NCBI GenBank assembly: GCA_029851415.1
Contig: CM056742.1
Coordinates: 85,302,748 to 85,366,747, forward strand
DNA: 64,000 nt
Reading direction: 5' to 3'
Source of the DNA: Eretmocerus hayati
Lineage: Eukaryota; Arthropoda; Insecta; Hymenoptera; Aphelinidae
This document shows positions 22,067-33,893 of the stretch, one piece after another; positions within the stretch are counted from its first letter, which is position 1; each line of letters starts with the position of its first letter. Under the pieces are notes generated by a model. It saw nothing but the letters and a program-made list of their open reading frames with translations. It was not told the origin of the DNA and searched no databases. A program made the translations under genes and the position numbers.

Positions 22067-24945
22067 TCAAAGATTAAAGTAATGATGCTCCTCCGGATCA
22101 ATCCTCTGAGGAGACTCTGTTAATAGAAAATCTTTCAAGGTCTCTCTGAACAAGGGTGTTTTCCCCAGCTGCCGGAAGCCCGGAGGGAGAAAGTTCCACA
22201 AATGAGCACATTGAACCTGGAAAGATCTCCTTCCAGATTCAAGTCTCATGTTGGGAACTTTGAGTACCCGCTCTTCTGCATTACCACGTGCGGGGCGTTC
22301 AGATTGGTACCTGGTGAACATCGCAGCTAGGTAGCTAGGCTCTCCTGAATGCATGATCTCATGCATTAACAGAGCTGCGAAGTACATTCTCCGCGAATCA
22401 GTACGCAACCAACCTAAACGCTCCCTAAACGGGGTCATGTGCTCGTCTCTCCTAAGATCAAAAATGTACCTCACACATGAATTGCTTAGTCGTTGTATCC
22501 GTTGCCGCTGTTCGTCCGTGGCGTCGAGGTACGCGACTGTGCAATAATCTGAATACGGTTGAACTAATGACTCGACTAGACGGATTCGGAGAGGTCTGGT
22601 GATACACGCCTTAAAAACCCGCAATCCGTAAAGGGTTCTGTTCACTTTCTTAGTTACTTGGTCGATGTGCGGCTTCCACGTCAGTTCACTATCAAGTGTA
22701 ACACCAAGACTCACGACCGTATCGCTGAACGGAATGAACTTTCCTTCCTGTATCTCAACCCCTGGCAAGTCCATTCTTTGCAGAACTTTGATGTTCCTCT
22801 CAGAGCTGAAGAGGATTGCCTTGGTCTTGCCAGCGATGAGACGCAGGCCGGAACTCCTGGCCCATTCAGCAATTAGTCGTCCTACTTCTCCCAGCCGAGT
22901 GATGCCTTCCTTGATCTTAGTTTTCTCGACTTGGAGATAAATTTGAAGATCATCCGCATAGAATAAATGATATACCGACTTTCCGTCTAGCAAACCAGGT
23001 AAGTCATTGACATATAAGCTGAAGAGTAAAGGCCCGAGAACGGATCCCTGTGGAACACCGAGATTGGTTTCAAGCCAATCAGAACTACCAGATTTTGAAG
23101 TGACTATTTGGGTGCGGCCTTGTGAGTATGATTTTATCCACAGGAGTGCCGATCTTGAGAATCCAAGGTTTCGGAGCTTCCTCAACAGCTTTGACGGTGT
23201 TGCTGCGTGTCGAAAGCTTTGCTAAAGTCGAATAGTAGGAGTAAGGTGATCTTCTTGCTATCAATGCCTACTCTGATATCATCCGTCAACTTTAGTAAAG
23301 CTGTCTGGGTTCTATGGTATTGCCTGAAACCAGTCTGGAAGCGATCAAGAAGTTCCTCTACTTTTGAATACTCCGTGATTTGGTCATGTGCAATTTTTTC
23401 CAGAACCTTGAAAAGGGAGCACAGCAGCGCTATGGGACGAAAGTCCGAGACCGTTGATGGAGCTGCAGTCTTCTTCAATGCAATCAGCTGCGCTTGCTTC
23501 CAAGCTTCGGGAAAAACGCTATGAGCGAAAGAGGAATTGGATATATGTACAATAAGATCACCAATTACCGGAAGAGCCTTCGCGATCACGCTCTGGGGGA
23601 TCCCATCCACCCCGCAGGCCTGCGAGGAGAAATGTTTAATAGCAAGGACTACATCATTGAAATTTGTGGGCTTAAATTTAAGCCCCTCCTCCGGTGCAGA
23701 GTTAATATCATCCATTGCTTCTTGATATTTTCGTGAGGCGAAACGGAAACCCCCGCAAAGTGAGCGTTCAACTCATCCGGTGTGAAACCGTGAAGTTCTT
23801 CCTCTTTGCTCTTGGGCAAGAGGCCGAGATTGCGCATCTCCTTCCAAATATTCTTGTTCTGATCAAGAGCGTCTGAAAGATGGTTTCGAAGGAAGGAATT
23901 ACGCTCTTGCTCAATGCGCAGATCGACCTCTTCGCTAAGCCGAAAGTACTCATTTTGAAGCTCAGGACACTTGCACTGGTTGCGTTGCATACGCTCCCAA
24001 CGCCTGCGCGTCGCGTCTCGCTCATTCATGAGCACCCTCAGCTCAGGACCAATCCAAGGAGCATCATCTTTACGCGGGTTTATAGTTTTTTCCGGTGCTA
24101 ATTCATCTAAATGATCATTCAGTTTTCATTCAAGCAGTGAAATGCGTCTTCCAAACTGGTTTCGGCATTTTCAAGAGCTTGTCAGTCACAGCGGAGCAGA
24201 CGGTCATTCAATATCTCCGGGGTGATGTTACGAAAATCCCTATAATTGAAGGAATTTTTTGGCGGAGTAGGGGTGAAGACGTTGATAGTGACGTCAATGA
24301 CCGAGTGCCCACCGAAACTGGGCAGTAGTCTATTGTGAAAGTCAGTAATGGTGTCGTTGTCATCTACGTAGATGTGATCAATCCATGTATGAGATACATT
24401 GGGGTTGTGTTGATGAGTCGGGCCATGCTGCACTATCTGCAAGGCTAGTTCTTCTGTTAGTGCAGTCAGAGTCTTGGTGTCGGGATGAGCAGTATCCAAC
24501 AAGTCAGCGTTCACATCACCCATAATGATTTTGTGACTGTAATCACCACACAGCCGGCGTAACGAGCCAAACAGCCCATCATCCTTCTGCATGGCATTTT
24601 TAGGGGGTCTATAGATTACCGCGACTAATATTGGGGGTGAGCTGCCTTGCTGCACGCTACAAGAAGGAATTCGGGCACGCCAGGTTTCCCCGGCCCAAAA
24701 GTATTCGACGAAACCAACTTCTCAATTTTGAAGTCATTGCGCACATACAAGGCAACTCCTCCACCCTCTCTGTTGCGATCTTGTCGCAACAACGAAAAAC
24801 CCGGAATTTGAACGGGACCGTCATCCACATACTCATCTAGCTTCGACTCGGCCACCCCAAATAGATGATAGGAGGGATCGTTAGCGACGAGCAAGCGTAC
24901 ATGCTCAATCTTATCTGTCAGGGAGTTAAGGTTGATAAATCCCGC
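22067..24945 (-). pseudogene. Non-LTR ORF2 copy A: endonuclease and reverse transcriptase
   Basis: Apurinic-type endonuclease followed by RT, read from about 24945 down. Endonuclease: GVAESKLDEYVDD, GGGVALYVRNDF, VAVIYRPP, GDVNADL, SHTWIDHIYV and GGHSVIDV (24894-24182). RT: FRPIALLCSLFKVLEK, FDFSKAFDT, GVPQGSVLGPLLF and the catalytic FYADDLQIY (23715-22760). The C-terminal region is typical of the CR1/L2 group (SNSCVRYIFDLRRDEH, ending near 22067). Frame changes near 24640, 24100, 23700 and 23190 split it, so it is inactive, although the YADD box is intact. The gap between endonuclease and RT holds the expected linker. Confidence 0.93.
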
Positions 24946-24993
24946 TTTTAAAGCTTTACCCCTCCCTCGTCGCTCTTCGGCAGCCGTATCCAG

Positions 24994-26819
24994 TCAGGGA
25001 GTCCTTGCTGATTCTGTTGCCGGAATTTTATCTTGCTCCGGAACGATAGTGCAGCTCTGGGTGTTATAAGAGGACGCACAGGTGCGTTCCGGACCATTTC
25101 GACAGGTCGTTTGAATGACCTGTAGATCAGCAAGGGATTCGAACGTATGCGCTCGCTCACCATTTTCCCGTCTAACCCAGAAACGCCCATCACTGTGCCA
25201 GACGTATTCAAGACCCAAACCGCGTGCAACCGACCTTAAACGTATATATTCTTTGTATTCTTCACGGTGGAGCATCTCATTTATAAAGATTTTACGGTCT
25301 GGCACATGAGCTTTCGTATCTGAGTCGAGTAAGTCAGGCTGGATGTTGTTGGCCGTGAAATAATTATTGGTGATTGAACATTTAACCCGAATCACTTTCC
25401 CGACTAGTCGACTACTGGAGAGTTGGACTACACATGATGGTAAATTGCGCGTGATGGCAGCTGAGGCTCGGGAAGATAGAACGGAGTCACGATTACGTGT
25501 TGGAGTCTTCTCCCCAGACGCACGCCCCGGTTGCAGGGCACGGACGCCAGCAATGTCTGCCCTCTCCAATGAGGAAAGAATAGACTTGAGCACTGCGTAA
25601 GAAATATCAGATATCTGTGCTGGTGAGGCCTTAGAATCTTCTTTTAATACACCATTAATAATCAGTTCACAGCGCTCAAGTCCGTCATTGCCTAGTCCCT
25701 GCCCTTGCTTCCGAACGTATGGGGGGGGGGGGACTCGTCCATCCTAGGGGCAGTGTTAGGAATCGAGGATTGATGTGCCGATTCAGCATTACTATTCTCA
25801 TTATTACGAAATTTACTATTCTGCAGAGTACTCTGGAAGCCTGACAATAGCTCCGTTAAGGTAGAAAATTGGCCTGCCATGATGGAATTTTGCTCCAGAA
25901 GAAGCTGTCGATCCAAGCGAAGCTCCTCCAGCTAGGAGCTTTGCTTTTCTATAAGTCCCTCGAGAGAAGATACACGTGCCAACAATCGATCATCCACCTC
26001 ACTTACTGCTGGTGTGCAAGATGGAGAGGTGGTGGCAACGTTTTGTCGGATCACGAGGGATTTTATTTCGTCAAGCTGGTTCTGAAGTAAGGCATTTTGG
26101 TTGTAGAATAGGTCCAGAGTACTCTCCCGTATATATACCCACTTTGGTTCCGGAGAGTTTGACGACGTCGACGTAGTTGTTGCTGCAGGTTGATCCGAGA
26201 TGTTGAGGCTATTGCTTTCCACCGATCCGACGAGGTGATCCACGTGTGGTGTACTGAGCAGCGACGGAGAGGCAGTAGTGAGCCGCGCATCAGCTTGCTG
26301 CTTTTGAATGTTCGCGGGCTCTTATCTGCTGGACTCGTGGATGGTGGCGCCACTTAACGGAGGCGAAGCAGTAGCTGGCGGAATACCCCCCGCTAGCGTG
26401 AGCTGTCGACTCTCGATGGCTTGAGAGGCACTGAAGGTGGGGAGCTCAGCGCTGCTGCCCGTGGTGGTATGTTGCGGGGCGAGGGGAGACTTTCCTGACG
26501 CGCCATGCGAGCTGAGCCGCATGTGTGAGAGCGGCTGATTACTCGCACGTCTTCGTGGGCTTGTTTTCTCCTTCTCTCTCTCTCTCTCTCTCTCTCTGGC
26601 TGTTTGCATACTGAAGCGGGAAGTCGAAGTCGTCTGCTTCGTCGCACTTGATGTTGATTTTGCGGCTGGAATCTCGCTCACCTGCAGACATCTTTCGCAT
26701 GTCACTGCTCGTCTAGATGTTCTCGAGCACTTGACATGTGCTGATTTTTTACAGATGTCGCATACTTTGCTGCCTGCACGTAAGGTGTTGTTGCAGACAC
26801 AGCAGATGTTGTCGCTCAT
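24994..26819 (-). pseudogene. Non-LTR ORF1 copy A: PHD-type finger, coiled coil, FP25K-like end
   Basis: ORF1 nucleic-acid-binding protein of the element, start chosen at MSDNICCVC (26819). It begins with a PHD-like zinc finger (CCVC, CDIC, H-x2-C, CERC). A low-complexity region encoded partly by a (CT)n tract follows (26570-26598), then a heptad-like region (LLQNQLDEIKSLV and LLEQNSIMAGQF; 26243-25692). The C-terminal domain (25593-24994; FINEMLHREEYKEYI, YVWHSDGRFWVRRENG) resembles the FP25K-type domain common in ORF1 proteins of CR1-like elements. The first three segments share one frame, separated by stops at 26322 and 25932. A 13-G run near 25719-25731 precedes the frame change to the last segment. 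Copy B lacks ORF1. Confidence 0.8.
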
Positions 26820-27462
26820 CGTGCAGCAGACAGCGAAACAGCGAAGCAGGGCAGCGTGGCAGACGACCTCCGAGCATGCGCACAAAGCTCACTTTCGGCG
26901 CCAGGCACTGCCAACTCGATGTTGTTGTTGGAGTTGCAGAATTGGAATTATTCCTCCCAGGCTCTAGCAGGAGCCATGCAGTGATGCTCCAGTGGTATGA
27001 GCCTGCAGGAGGGAGTCCAATCTGCAAAAAAGTGCCACCTGGGACGACGTTTTGATGGTTAAATTGATGTTCGAACACGGAGCGATGTGGGATGCGTGTG
27101 GGAACACTTACTGTCAGAGATTGATTGATTGATTGATGCCCGTTTATTCGTCCGAAGACAAAAAAGAAGAATAATCAGTCACATATGGTAATATTTATCA
27201 CAGATCAATAGTGCACATTAAAAAAATAATGAAGTCATTTGGTCAAGGACAAATCTTAAGTATATCACAATTTGTGACTAGTCTGGTAGCACTCAGGAGA
27301 TTCACAAACTCCGTAGAATAATATAAGAATACAAAAAAAATGGCAGGGCTCACAGTCATATAACAGAAAAGTTTAGTTGATTGACGAAGGGTCACACGTA
27401 TACTTATGATTTTATTCTAGATGAACGAATCAAGCAACAAGTCAGCCCAAGCCTTTCAAAGT

Positions 27463-30400
27463 TTAGAGATTGAAGTAATGCTTCCTCTCCACATCAATCC
27501 TCTGGGGAGACTGTGTGAGCAAAAAATCCTTCATAGCCTCTTTAAATGATGACATTTTCCCCAGCTGCCGAAAGCACGGAGGGAGAAAGTTCCACAAATG
27601 AGCACATTGAACCTGGAAAGATCTTCTTCCATATTCAAGTCTCATATTGGGAACTCTGAGTACCCGCTCTTCTGCATCACCGCGTGCGGGGCGTTCAGAT
27701 TGGTACCTGGTGAACATCGCAGCTAGGTAGCCAGGCTCTCCTAAATGCATGATCTTGTGCATTAACAGAGCTGCGAAGTACTTTCTCCGCGAATGAGTAC
27801 GTGACCAACCCAAACGCTCTCTAAACGGGGTGATGTGCTCGTCTCTCCTAAGATCAAAAATGTACCTCACACATGAATTGCTTAGTCGTTGTATCCGTTG
27901 CCGCTGTACGTCCGTGGCGTCGAGGTACACGACCGTGCAATAGTCTATATGCGGTTGAACCAGGGACTCAACTACACTGTAAAAAATTTTCGAGGTAAAG
28001 ATACCTGGTGGGATTGTAGATTCACAGTGTTGAGCATGGTGAATTTACCAGAAAGTGAGGAAACCTACGAGTGGCTTGTAAATTTACCATGCTCAGCACA
28101 GGAAATCCTGGGACACCATACTGAGCATGGTGAGTTTACGTTCCGGAGCTTGTAAATTTCCCGTCCCAGGCTTGTAAATTTCATTTGAGTGCGCGTGCGC
28201 GAGTTGCGATCTGTCATCTGAAAATTTTTGAATCGGCCGTTCAAAGAGAACAACTGTATATATGTATGTGGGAGTGGAGCAGACATCATAGACTCGAAAG
28301 TCGAAAGTGGGCATCCGTCAACGTCTATACGTAAATAAACGTGTAAATAAACGATGTAAATAAAGGGTGCTGATCTCCGTGAACGTGCTCGTGAAACGTG
28401 TGTGATTGTGTGTGTGATGCCGGCAGCGAGAAAAGAGCTCGACGTGACTCTCGATATTAGAAAACATTTTCATCCACTCGTTCATCCACGGATTTCTTCC
28501 TATAGAATGATTCAAGCGCGATCAATTTCTATAACGAGGCTACACAGTATTAGGTTACGACCGGTCCAACAAAATCGATGCATTTTTGTCCAAAAAATTC
28601 CATTCACCGTAAGAAATTAACACATCTGAATATTTCACTACTATGCTAGAAATGACGTCTAGATGGAAAATCAACAACTCGGCATTTTACAGAAACTTTG
28701 ATAAGGATCTGTTAGGCACGGCGGCTCCTCTCGAGCGGGAATTCGCCATCCGGATCCGTCGGTAAGGAAATTTACAAGCCCGCTCGAAAATTCCCCATCC
28801 GGGCTTGTAAATTTACAATGCTGAGCATGGTGTCCCCAGATTTCCTGTGCTCAGCATGGTGAATTTACATAAATTTTTTTACAGTGTAGGCGAACTCGGA
28901 GAGGTCTGATGATACATGCCCTAAAAAACGGCAATCCATATAGGGCTCTGTTGACTTTCTTAGTTACTTGGTCGATGTGCGGTTTCCACGTCAGTTCACT
29001 GTCAAGTGTAACACCAAGGCTCACGACCGTATCACTGAACGGGATAAACTTTCCTTCCTGTATCTCAACCCCTGACAAGTCCATTCTCTTCAGATCTTTG
29101 GTATTCCTCTCAGAACTGAAGTAGATTACCTTGGTCTCGCCAGCGTTGAGACACAGGCCGGAACTTCTGGCCCACTCAGCAACAAGTCGTCCTATTCCTC
29201 CCAGCTGAGCAATGCCCTCTCTGATCTTAGATTTCTCGACTTGGAGATAAATTTGTAGGTCATCCGCATAAGAAAGATGATGTACTGACTTCCCGTCAAG
29301 CAAACCAGGTGAATCATTGACATATAAACTGAAGAGTAAAGGCCCAAGAGCGGAACCCTGTGGAACACCCAGATTGGTTTTGAGCCAATCAGAACTACCA
29401 GATTTTGAAGTAACTTTTTGAGTGCGGCCTTGTAAGTATGATTTTATCCACAGGAGTGCCGATCTCGAAAAGCCTAGGTTTCGAAGTTCGCTCAACAGCT
29501 TCGATGGTGATATTGTGTCAAAAGCTTCACTGAAGTCAGAAAGCAGGAGCAAGGTGATATTTTTCTTGTCAATACCTACTCGGATGTCATCGGTCAACTT
29601 TAGTAAAGCTGCTTGGGTGCTATGATGTTGTCTGAAACCAGTCTGGAAGCGATCTAATAATTACTCAGACTTCAAAAACTCCGTGATTTGGTCGTGTGCG
29701 ATTTTTTCCAAAAATTTGGCAAGGAAGCAAAGCAGCGCTATAGGACGGAAGTCCGAGACCGTTGATGGAGCGGTGGTCTTTTTCAATGCAATAAGCTGTG
29801 CCTGCTTCCAAGCCTCAGGAAATGCACTATGAGCAAAAGAGGAGTTAAAAATATGTACAATAAGATCACCGATAGCCGGAAGAGCCTTCGCGATCACGCC
29901 TTGGGGTATCCCGTCCGCCCCACGGGCATGTGAAGAGAAATGTTTGATAACAAGGACTACATCACTGTAATTTGTGGGCTTGAACTTAAAACCCTCCTCT
30001 GAGGCCGAATTTATATCGTCCATTGCTTCGTCTATATTTTCGTGGCGCGAAACGGAAACTCCCGCAAAATGAGCGTTCAACTCATCCGGTGTGAAACCAT
30101 GAAGTTCCTCCTCTTTGCTTTTAGGCAGGAGGCCAAGATTGCGCATTTCCTTCCAAATGTTCTTATGTTGATCAAGAGCGTCTGAGAGATGGTTTTGAAG
30201 GAAGGAGTTGCGCTCTTGTTCCATGCGCAGGTCGACCTCTTCGCTAAGCCGGAAATACTCACTTTGAAGCTAAGAACCCTTTCGCTGGTTGCGTTGATTC
30301 CGCTCCCAGCGCCTGCGCGTCGCATCTCGCTTATTCATGAGTACCTTCAACTTAGGACCAATCCAAGGAGCATAATTTTTTCGCGGAAAGATAGTTTTTT

Positions 30401-31261
30401 CCGGCGCTAATTCATCTATAACAGTCTTCAAGTTCTCATTTAAGCAGTGAATTGCGTCTCCCAAACTGATTCCAGCATTTTCAAGAGCTGTCCAGTCGCA
30501 GCGAAGCAGACGGTCATTCAGCATCTCCGGAGTGATGTTACGAAAATCCTTATAAGTGAAGGTATTTTTTGGCGGAGTGGGAGTAAAGACGTTTATGGTG
30601 ACGTCTATGACCGAGTGCCTGCCGAAACTGGGCAGGAGTCTATTTTGAAAGTCAGTAATGATGTCATTGTCATCTACGTAAATATGATCAATCTATGTGT
30701 GCGATACATTTGGGGTGTGTTGGTGAGTCGGGCCATGCTGCACTATCTGCAAGGCAAGTTCTTCTGTCAGTGCAGTAAGTGTTTTGGTGTCAGGGTGAGC
30801 AGCGTCGAACATGTCTGCATTCAGATCTCCCATTATAATTTCATGGCTGTAATCACCACACAGTCGGCGTAATGAGCCAGATAACCCATCGTCCTTCTGC
30901 ATGGCGATTTTCGGAGGCCTGTAGATCACTCCGACTAATATTGGAGGGGAATTGCCCTGCTGCACGCTACAGAAAAGAAATTCAGGCACACCAGGTTTCC
31001 CCGGACCAAAAGTGTTAGATGAAACAAGTTCCTCTACTTTGAAATCATTGCGTACATACAAGGCAATCCCACCGCCCTCTCTGTTTCGATCTTGTCTCAA
31101 CAATGAAAAGCCCGGGATCTGAACGGGACCGTCATCCACATACTCATCTAGCTTTGACTCAGCCACTCCAAAAAGATGGTAGGAAGGATCGTTAGCGACG
31201 AGCAAGCGCAGATGCTCAATCTTATCTGTTAAGGAGTTAAGGTTGATAAACCCCGCTTTCA

Positions 31262-31264
<3 letters not shown>
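27463..31264 (-). pseudogene. Non-LTR ORF2 copy B, interrupted by a MITE
   Basis: Endonuclease (31260-30693: LFGVAESKLDEYVDD, GVIYRPP, GDLNADM), stopped at 30693 where the Trp codon of SHTWIDHIYV in copy A has become TAG. A linker follows (30524-30077). The RT N-terminus is at 30224-29661, then 29597-28889 (FSEAFDTISPSKLLSEL, GVPQGSALGPLLF, SYADDLQIY). The C-terminal region lies beyond the MITE (27930-27463). FSEAFDTISPS keeps the frame that copy A lost. Several stops and frame changes make it non-functional. Confidence 0.92.
27975..28886. mobile_element. 912-bp MITE with TA target duplication inside copy B
   Basis: Terminal inverted repeats begin CACTGTAAAAAATTTT on the left and CACTGTAAAAAAATTTA on the right, flanked by TA (27973-27974 and 28887-28888). 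Copy A's uninterrupted sequence confirms the empty site. Subterminal phrases CTTGTAAATTTACC and CCATGCTCAGCACAGGAAAT recur in inverted orientation near both ends. The interior encodes no transposase. A TA duplication with CACTG ends fits the Tc1/mariner-like group, but the parent transposon is not identified. Confidence 0.9.

Positions 31265-31319
<55 letters not shown>
31265..31319. repeat. (GA)n microsatellite at the copy B break
   Basis: About 27 AG/GA dinucleotides directly abut the truncated 5' end of non-LTR copy B. It may have been the target or the repair junction. Confidence 0.95.
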
Positions 31320-31322
<3 letters not shown>

Positions 31323-31340
31323 CACCCATTATTTCCATAG

Positions 31341-32271
31341 TTAATAATGCTTTATTTCGGGATTACAAGCTGTTAACAATTCTCCATTTTGATCATCATC
31401 CATCATGGTCTGCATCGCTGGAAAAGATAGACAGATGTATGCGACTAAAAGAGAGAAAGGGTCTGGTGGGTAAGGATGCAAAATACTCACTTTCGTAATT
31501 ACACGAAGATATGTCTCCATCGCCGTCACTATCTTCCAACATTTGTTGCATCACTACACAAAAATTATGCATCCGATCAGATAAATCGTACGAAAAAGTT
31601 GAGTTCTTTCTACCAAATCAAAATCTCTATCATTCTACTCACACTTCTGAGCCGTGTACTCATTCACGAGATCCACCAGGTCTTTGAAACCACTGTACGA
31701 ACCATATTTCTTCTTCAATACCTCACAAACAATTGGTGTGATTCATTCCCTTCCGAGCCCACCGCTCTTGTATAAATTATTGATTGTCCCGTATTCTGCA
31801 GTGTAGCAACAAAAAACTCAACTTCCTCCTCGATATGTCGATTGTCATCAGTTTGAGATCACTGCGCCGTTGAAAGCCGCACATAGTTTTAACATGAGGA
31901 TCATGAGTGGAAGCGAATTTCAGAGTACTAATGATTGCGTTGATGAGTATATCTTTCTCCATATTGACTCTAAAGGCACGAAGACTGACACGGATGCACA
32001 ATAGCGACTGATTGCGCGCCATGGGCTTATTATATTTTATAGCAAATCTTTGCCGAACAAGCAGTTTCACCCTGTTACTCAAATATTCATAATCCGTCCT
32101 TCGGCTATGTGTGGTGCAAAATTCACTCATCCGCAAAGCTCTTCGATTAGTATCATATGGTCTACGGTACGGCTGATTTGTCTCCATAGCGGCTCTCACG
32201 TTTCTGCTCAGCAAAAATCCCATTCGCCGGGACGCGTCGTTATCGAATGGTAAAAGAGCTAGTGCTGACAT
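31341..32271 (-). pseudogene. Unknown gene with two homologous micro-exons at its 3' end
   Basis: I do not recognise the family. The first long frame (32271-31777, 164 codons, basic) ends in a frame change. Coding continues as IEEEVEFFVATLQNTGQSII (about 31832-31765), then after a one-base shift as VCEVLKKKYGSYSGFKDL (31735-31643). That segment ends at a clean donor (GTGAGT, 31642-31637). Next is a 63-nt exon (31553-31491) with an AG acceptor and another GTGAGT donor, and then a final exon from 31417 to a TAA at 31341-31343. Both introns are phase 1. The two small exons encode similar peptides: MQQMLEDSDGDGDISSCNYE and MQTMMDDDQNGELLTACNPE. AATAAA overlaps the last codons. Intact, phase-matched splice sites argue for a once-real gene; the frameshifts could be decay or sequencing errors. 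Confidence 0.5.
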
Positions 32272-32355
32272 TGCATACGCTACCGAACATATTCAGTCAG
32301 TTCTGACATTGATATTCAGAAATGCAAGATTTTGTGAATACAGTTACTGCTCATA

Positions 32356-32580
32356 CGATGTACACTCGGCGGACATTATATCTGCCCAAATCTGAAAAAG
32401 TTTCCTTGTCCCTGAGCTACTATTTGGGATCATGAGATGGGCTTTTGATTCTAATGGATTTAGTATAAAATTGCAATCTTCTAGACAGCACGAACAGCCT
32501 GATTTGGATTAAAACAGCAGGGTAGGGATGAAAAGCTTTTCCAGATTCGGGCAGATACAATGTCCGTCGAGTGTACATCG
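32356..32580. mobile_element. 225-bp MITE, TA target duplication
   Basis: Inverted arms of about 45 bp with four mismatches start CGATGTACACTCG(G/A)CGGAC at each end. They are flanked by TA at 32354-32355 and 32581-32582. The interior is about 135 bp without coding capacity. It lies between the two divergently oriented candidate genes. Unlike the other two MITEs it shares no terminal sequence with them. Confidence 0.88.
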
Positions 32581-32946
32581 TAATATTTGCATCGAAGTAG
32601 AGTCAGCAGCAGGAAGACTCATATTCCGTTCCTGTCTCATATAACGCAAGTTTCAATTCTCACACATAATGTACGATACAATAAACCGGACCTTATCACG
32701 GAATTTGGAATGTAGACTGTCCCAAAACAGGAGCTGCTACTTAGGTGGCTTATTTTTCCGCCAGCAACCAGATCCATGCCACTTGACTCGATCTGGATCA
32801 GCGACGTGCAATCGGAGACATCTAGCACTGTCGTCAGTTTGAGCGTGAGACAAACCATCAAATTATCACAGGAAAAATTATTCTCGTGGAGGGTGGACCC
32901 ACGTGGTGGTATTAACAACGAAAGATGATCATGCTCAGACAAATGT

Positions 32947-33893
32947 GTGACCAGTATCTCATCTGGGCTGCTTCCATTAACTCAATCCTACACAATGAGC
33001 ACAACATCTTCTATCTATGATCGGGAAACCGTTGTACTGACGAGTCCTAATCATAGAAGCACTGCGATGGGTGATACAAGCTCACCCGATATCCACGACC
33101 AAAAAACTATATTGGCTACAAGCTCCGAATTGGATAGTGACAGTGATGTAGAAATTGTGGAAAATGACATACCTCTCAGTGTAGTACGGTTCATCGACCC
33201 GATATATGATTCACCAGAATCACCCGATGAGAATGGAGATTCGCCAAAAACACTCGATCCGGTGGCTATCGAATATAAAAATTACGTCGAAGAGAACTCA
33301 GATGGAGCCAATGATCAACGTGCTGATACGTCTAGTGATTATTCACCCAATTCAAACGATGCGCCATTGCTTAAACCATCGTTGACACCCTTGAGATCGG
33401 TAACGATCGAAGAGTATGAGAAGCTCGCTAAACCCGAGTCACCACCAGGCAAATCACTAGTACTAGGTGGAACAACAACAATAACAAAAAAGAGAGGCCG
33501 CCCCCGAAAGAATAAGTACACTCAAGATGAACATGCAAGGCCGACAAAAAAAGGCCGCCCCAACATGAAGTCTACTGAGGGTCCTTCTCAGCTCGCACAC
33601 TCGGAAACCCTATACCCGATCAGAAATGAGTTTTACGATGATCCAGAAATTGCAAACCTCAAGAGAATGGTTCAACAAATAGAAGAGCTTGGCCATATGT
33701 ATAAACTCCGAGTATTCGAAGGCATTGGAAAAATCGTTTATTATGGTGTGGCCCGCGTCACCGCAAAGATCGAGGCGCGAAAATTGGTGCTGAAAGCTAA
33801 AGGAGTGCAGCCTACACCACAGGGTTGTCAGCGCTGTGGCGTGTCGGATGAAAATAATTCTCTTCGATCCGGTCTACGTTGCCGCATTTGTTT
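32947..33893 (+). CDS. AT-hook protein, first (or only visible) exon
   Basis: About 315 codons, starting at 32947 or at a second Met at 32995. Acidic and Ser/Asp-rich first half (DSDSDVEIVENDI). AT-hook TKKRGRPRKNKY near residue 182 and a weaker KKGRP nearby indicate minor-groove DNA binding in the nucleus. A helical stretch (IANLKRMVQQIEELGHMYKL) follows, and then a cysteine motif CQRCG...RCRIC that would make a four-Cys site. The frame ends at TTGTAA, but TTT|GTAAGTA at 33893/33894 is a strong splice donor, so the stop may be intronic and the protein may continue. No downstream exon was identified. Family not recognised; a host gene or a transposon accessory gene are both possible. Confidence 0.6.

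Larger units (their letters stand above)
17276..27060 (-). mobile_element. Non-LTR retrotransposon copy A (CR1/L2-like)
   Basis: Minus-strand element: ORF1 (26819-24994), ORF2 (24945-22067), then a 3' UTR that is split by an inserted LTR element (17404-21836). The 3' UTR resumes at 17403-17310 with ACGAATAAA and ends in a (TATC)n tail at about 17285-17309. Copy B supplies the proof: its uninterrupted 3' UTR contains both halves (TTTATTCGTC...GACAAAAA and TTTGGTCAAGGA...GTGACTAGTC). The 5' boundary near 27060 is approximate. The element lies directly head to tail with copy B. Confidence 0.85.
27119..31264 (-). mobile_element. Non-LTR retrotransposon copy B, 5' truncated
   Basis: Related to copy A (closely similar through the coding region). 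The 3' end on the minus strand has GACGAATAAACGGGC and a (CAAT)n tail (about 27119-27137). The 5' end breaks off just upstream of the endonuclease (KAGFINLNSLTDKIEHL), directly against a (GA)n tract at 31265-31319, so ORF1 is absent. It is interrupted by a MITE at 27975-28886. No target duplication was legible across the simple-repeat flanks. Confidence 0.88.
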
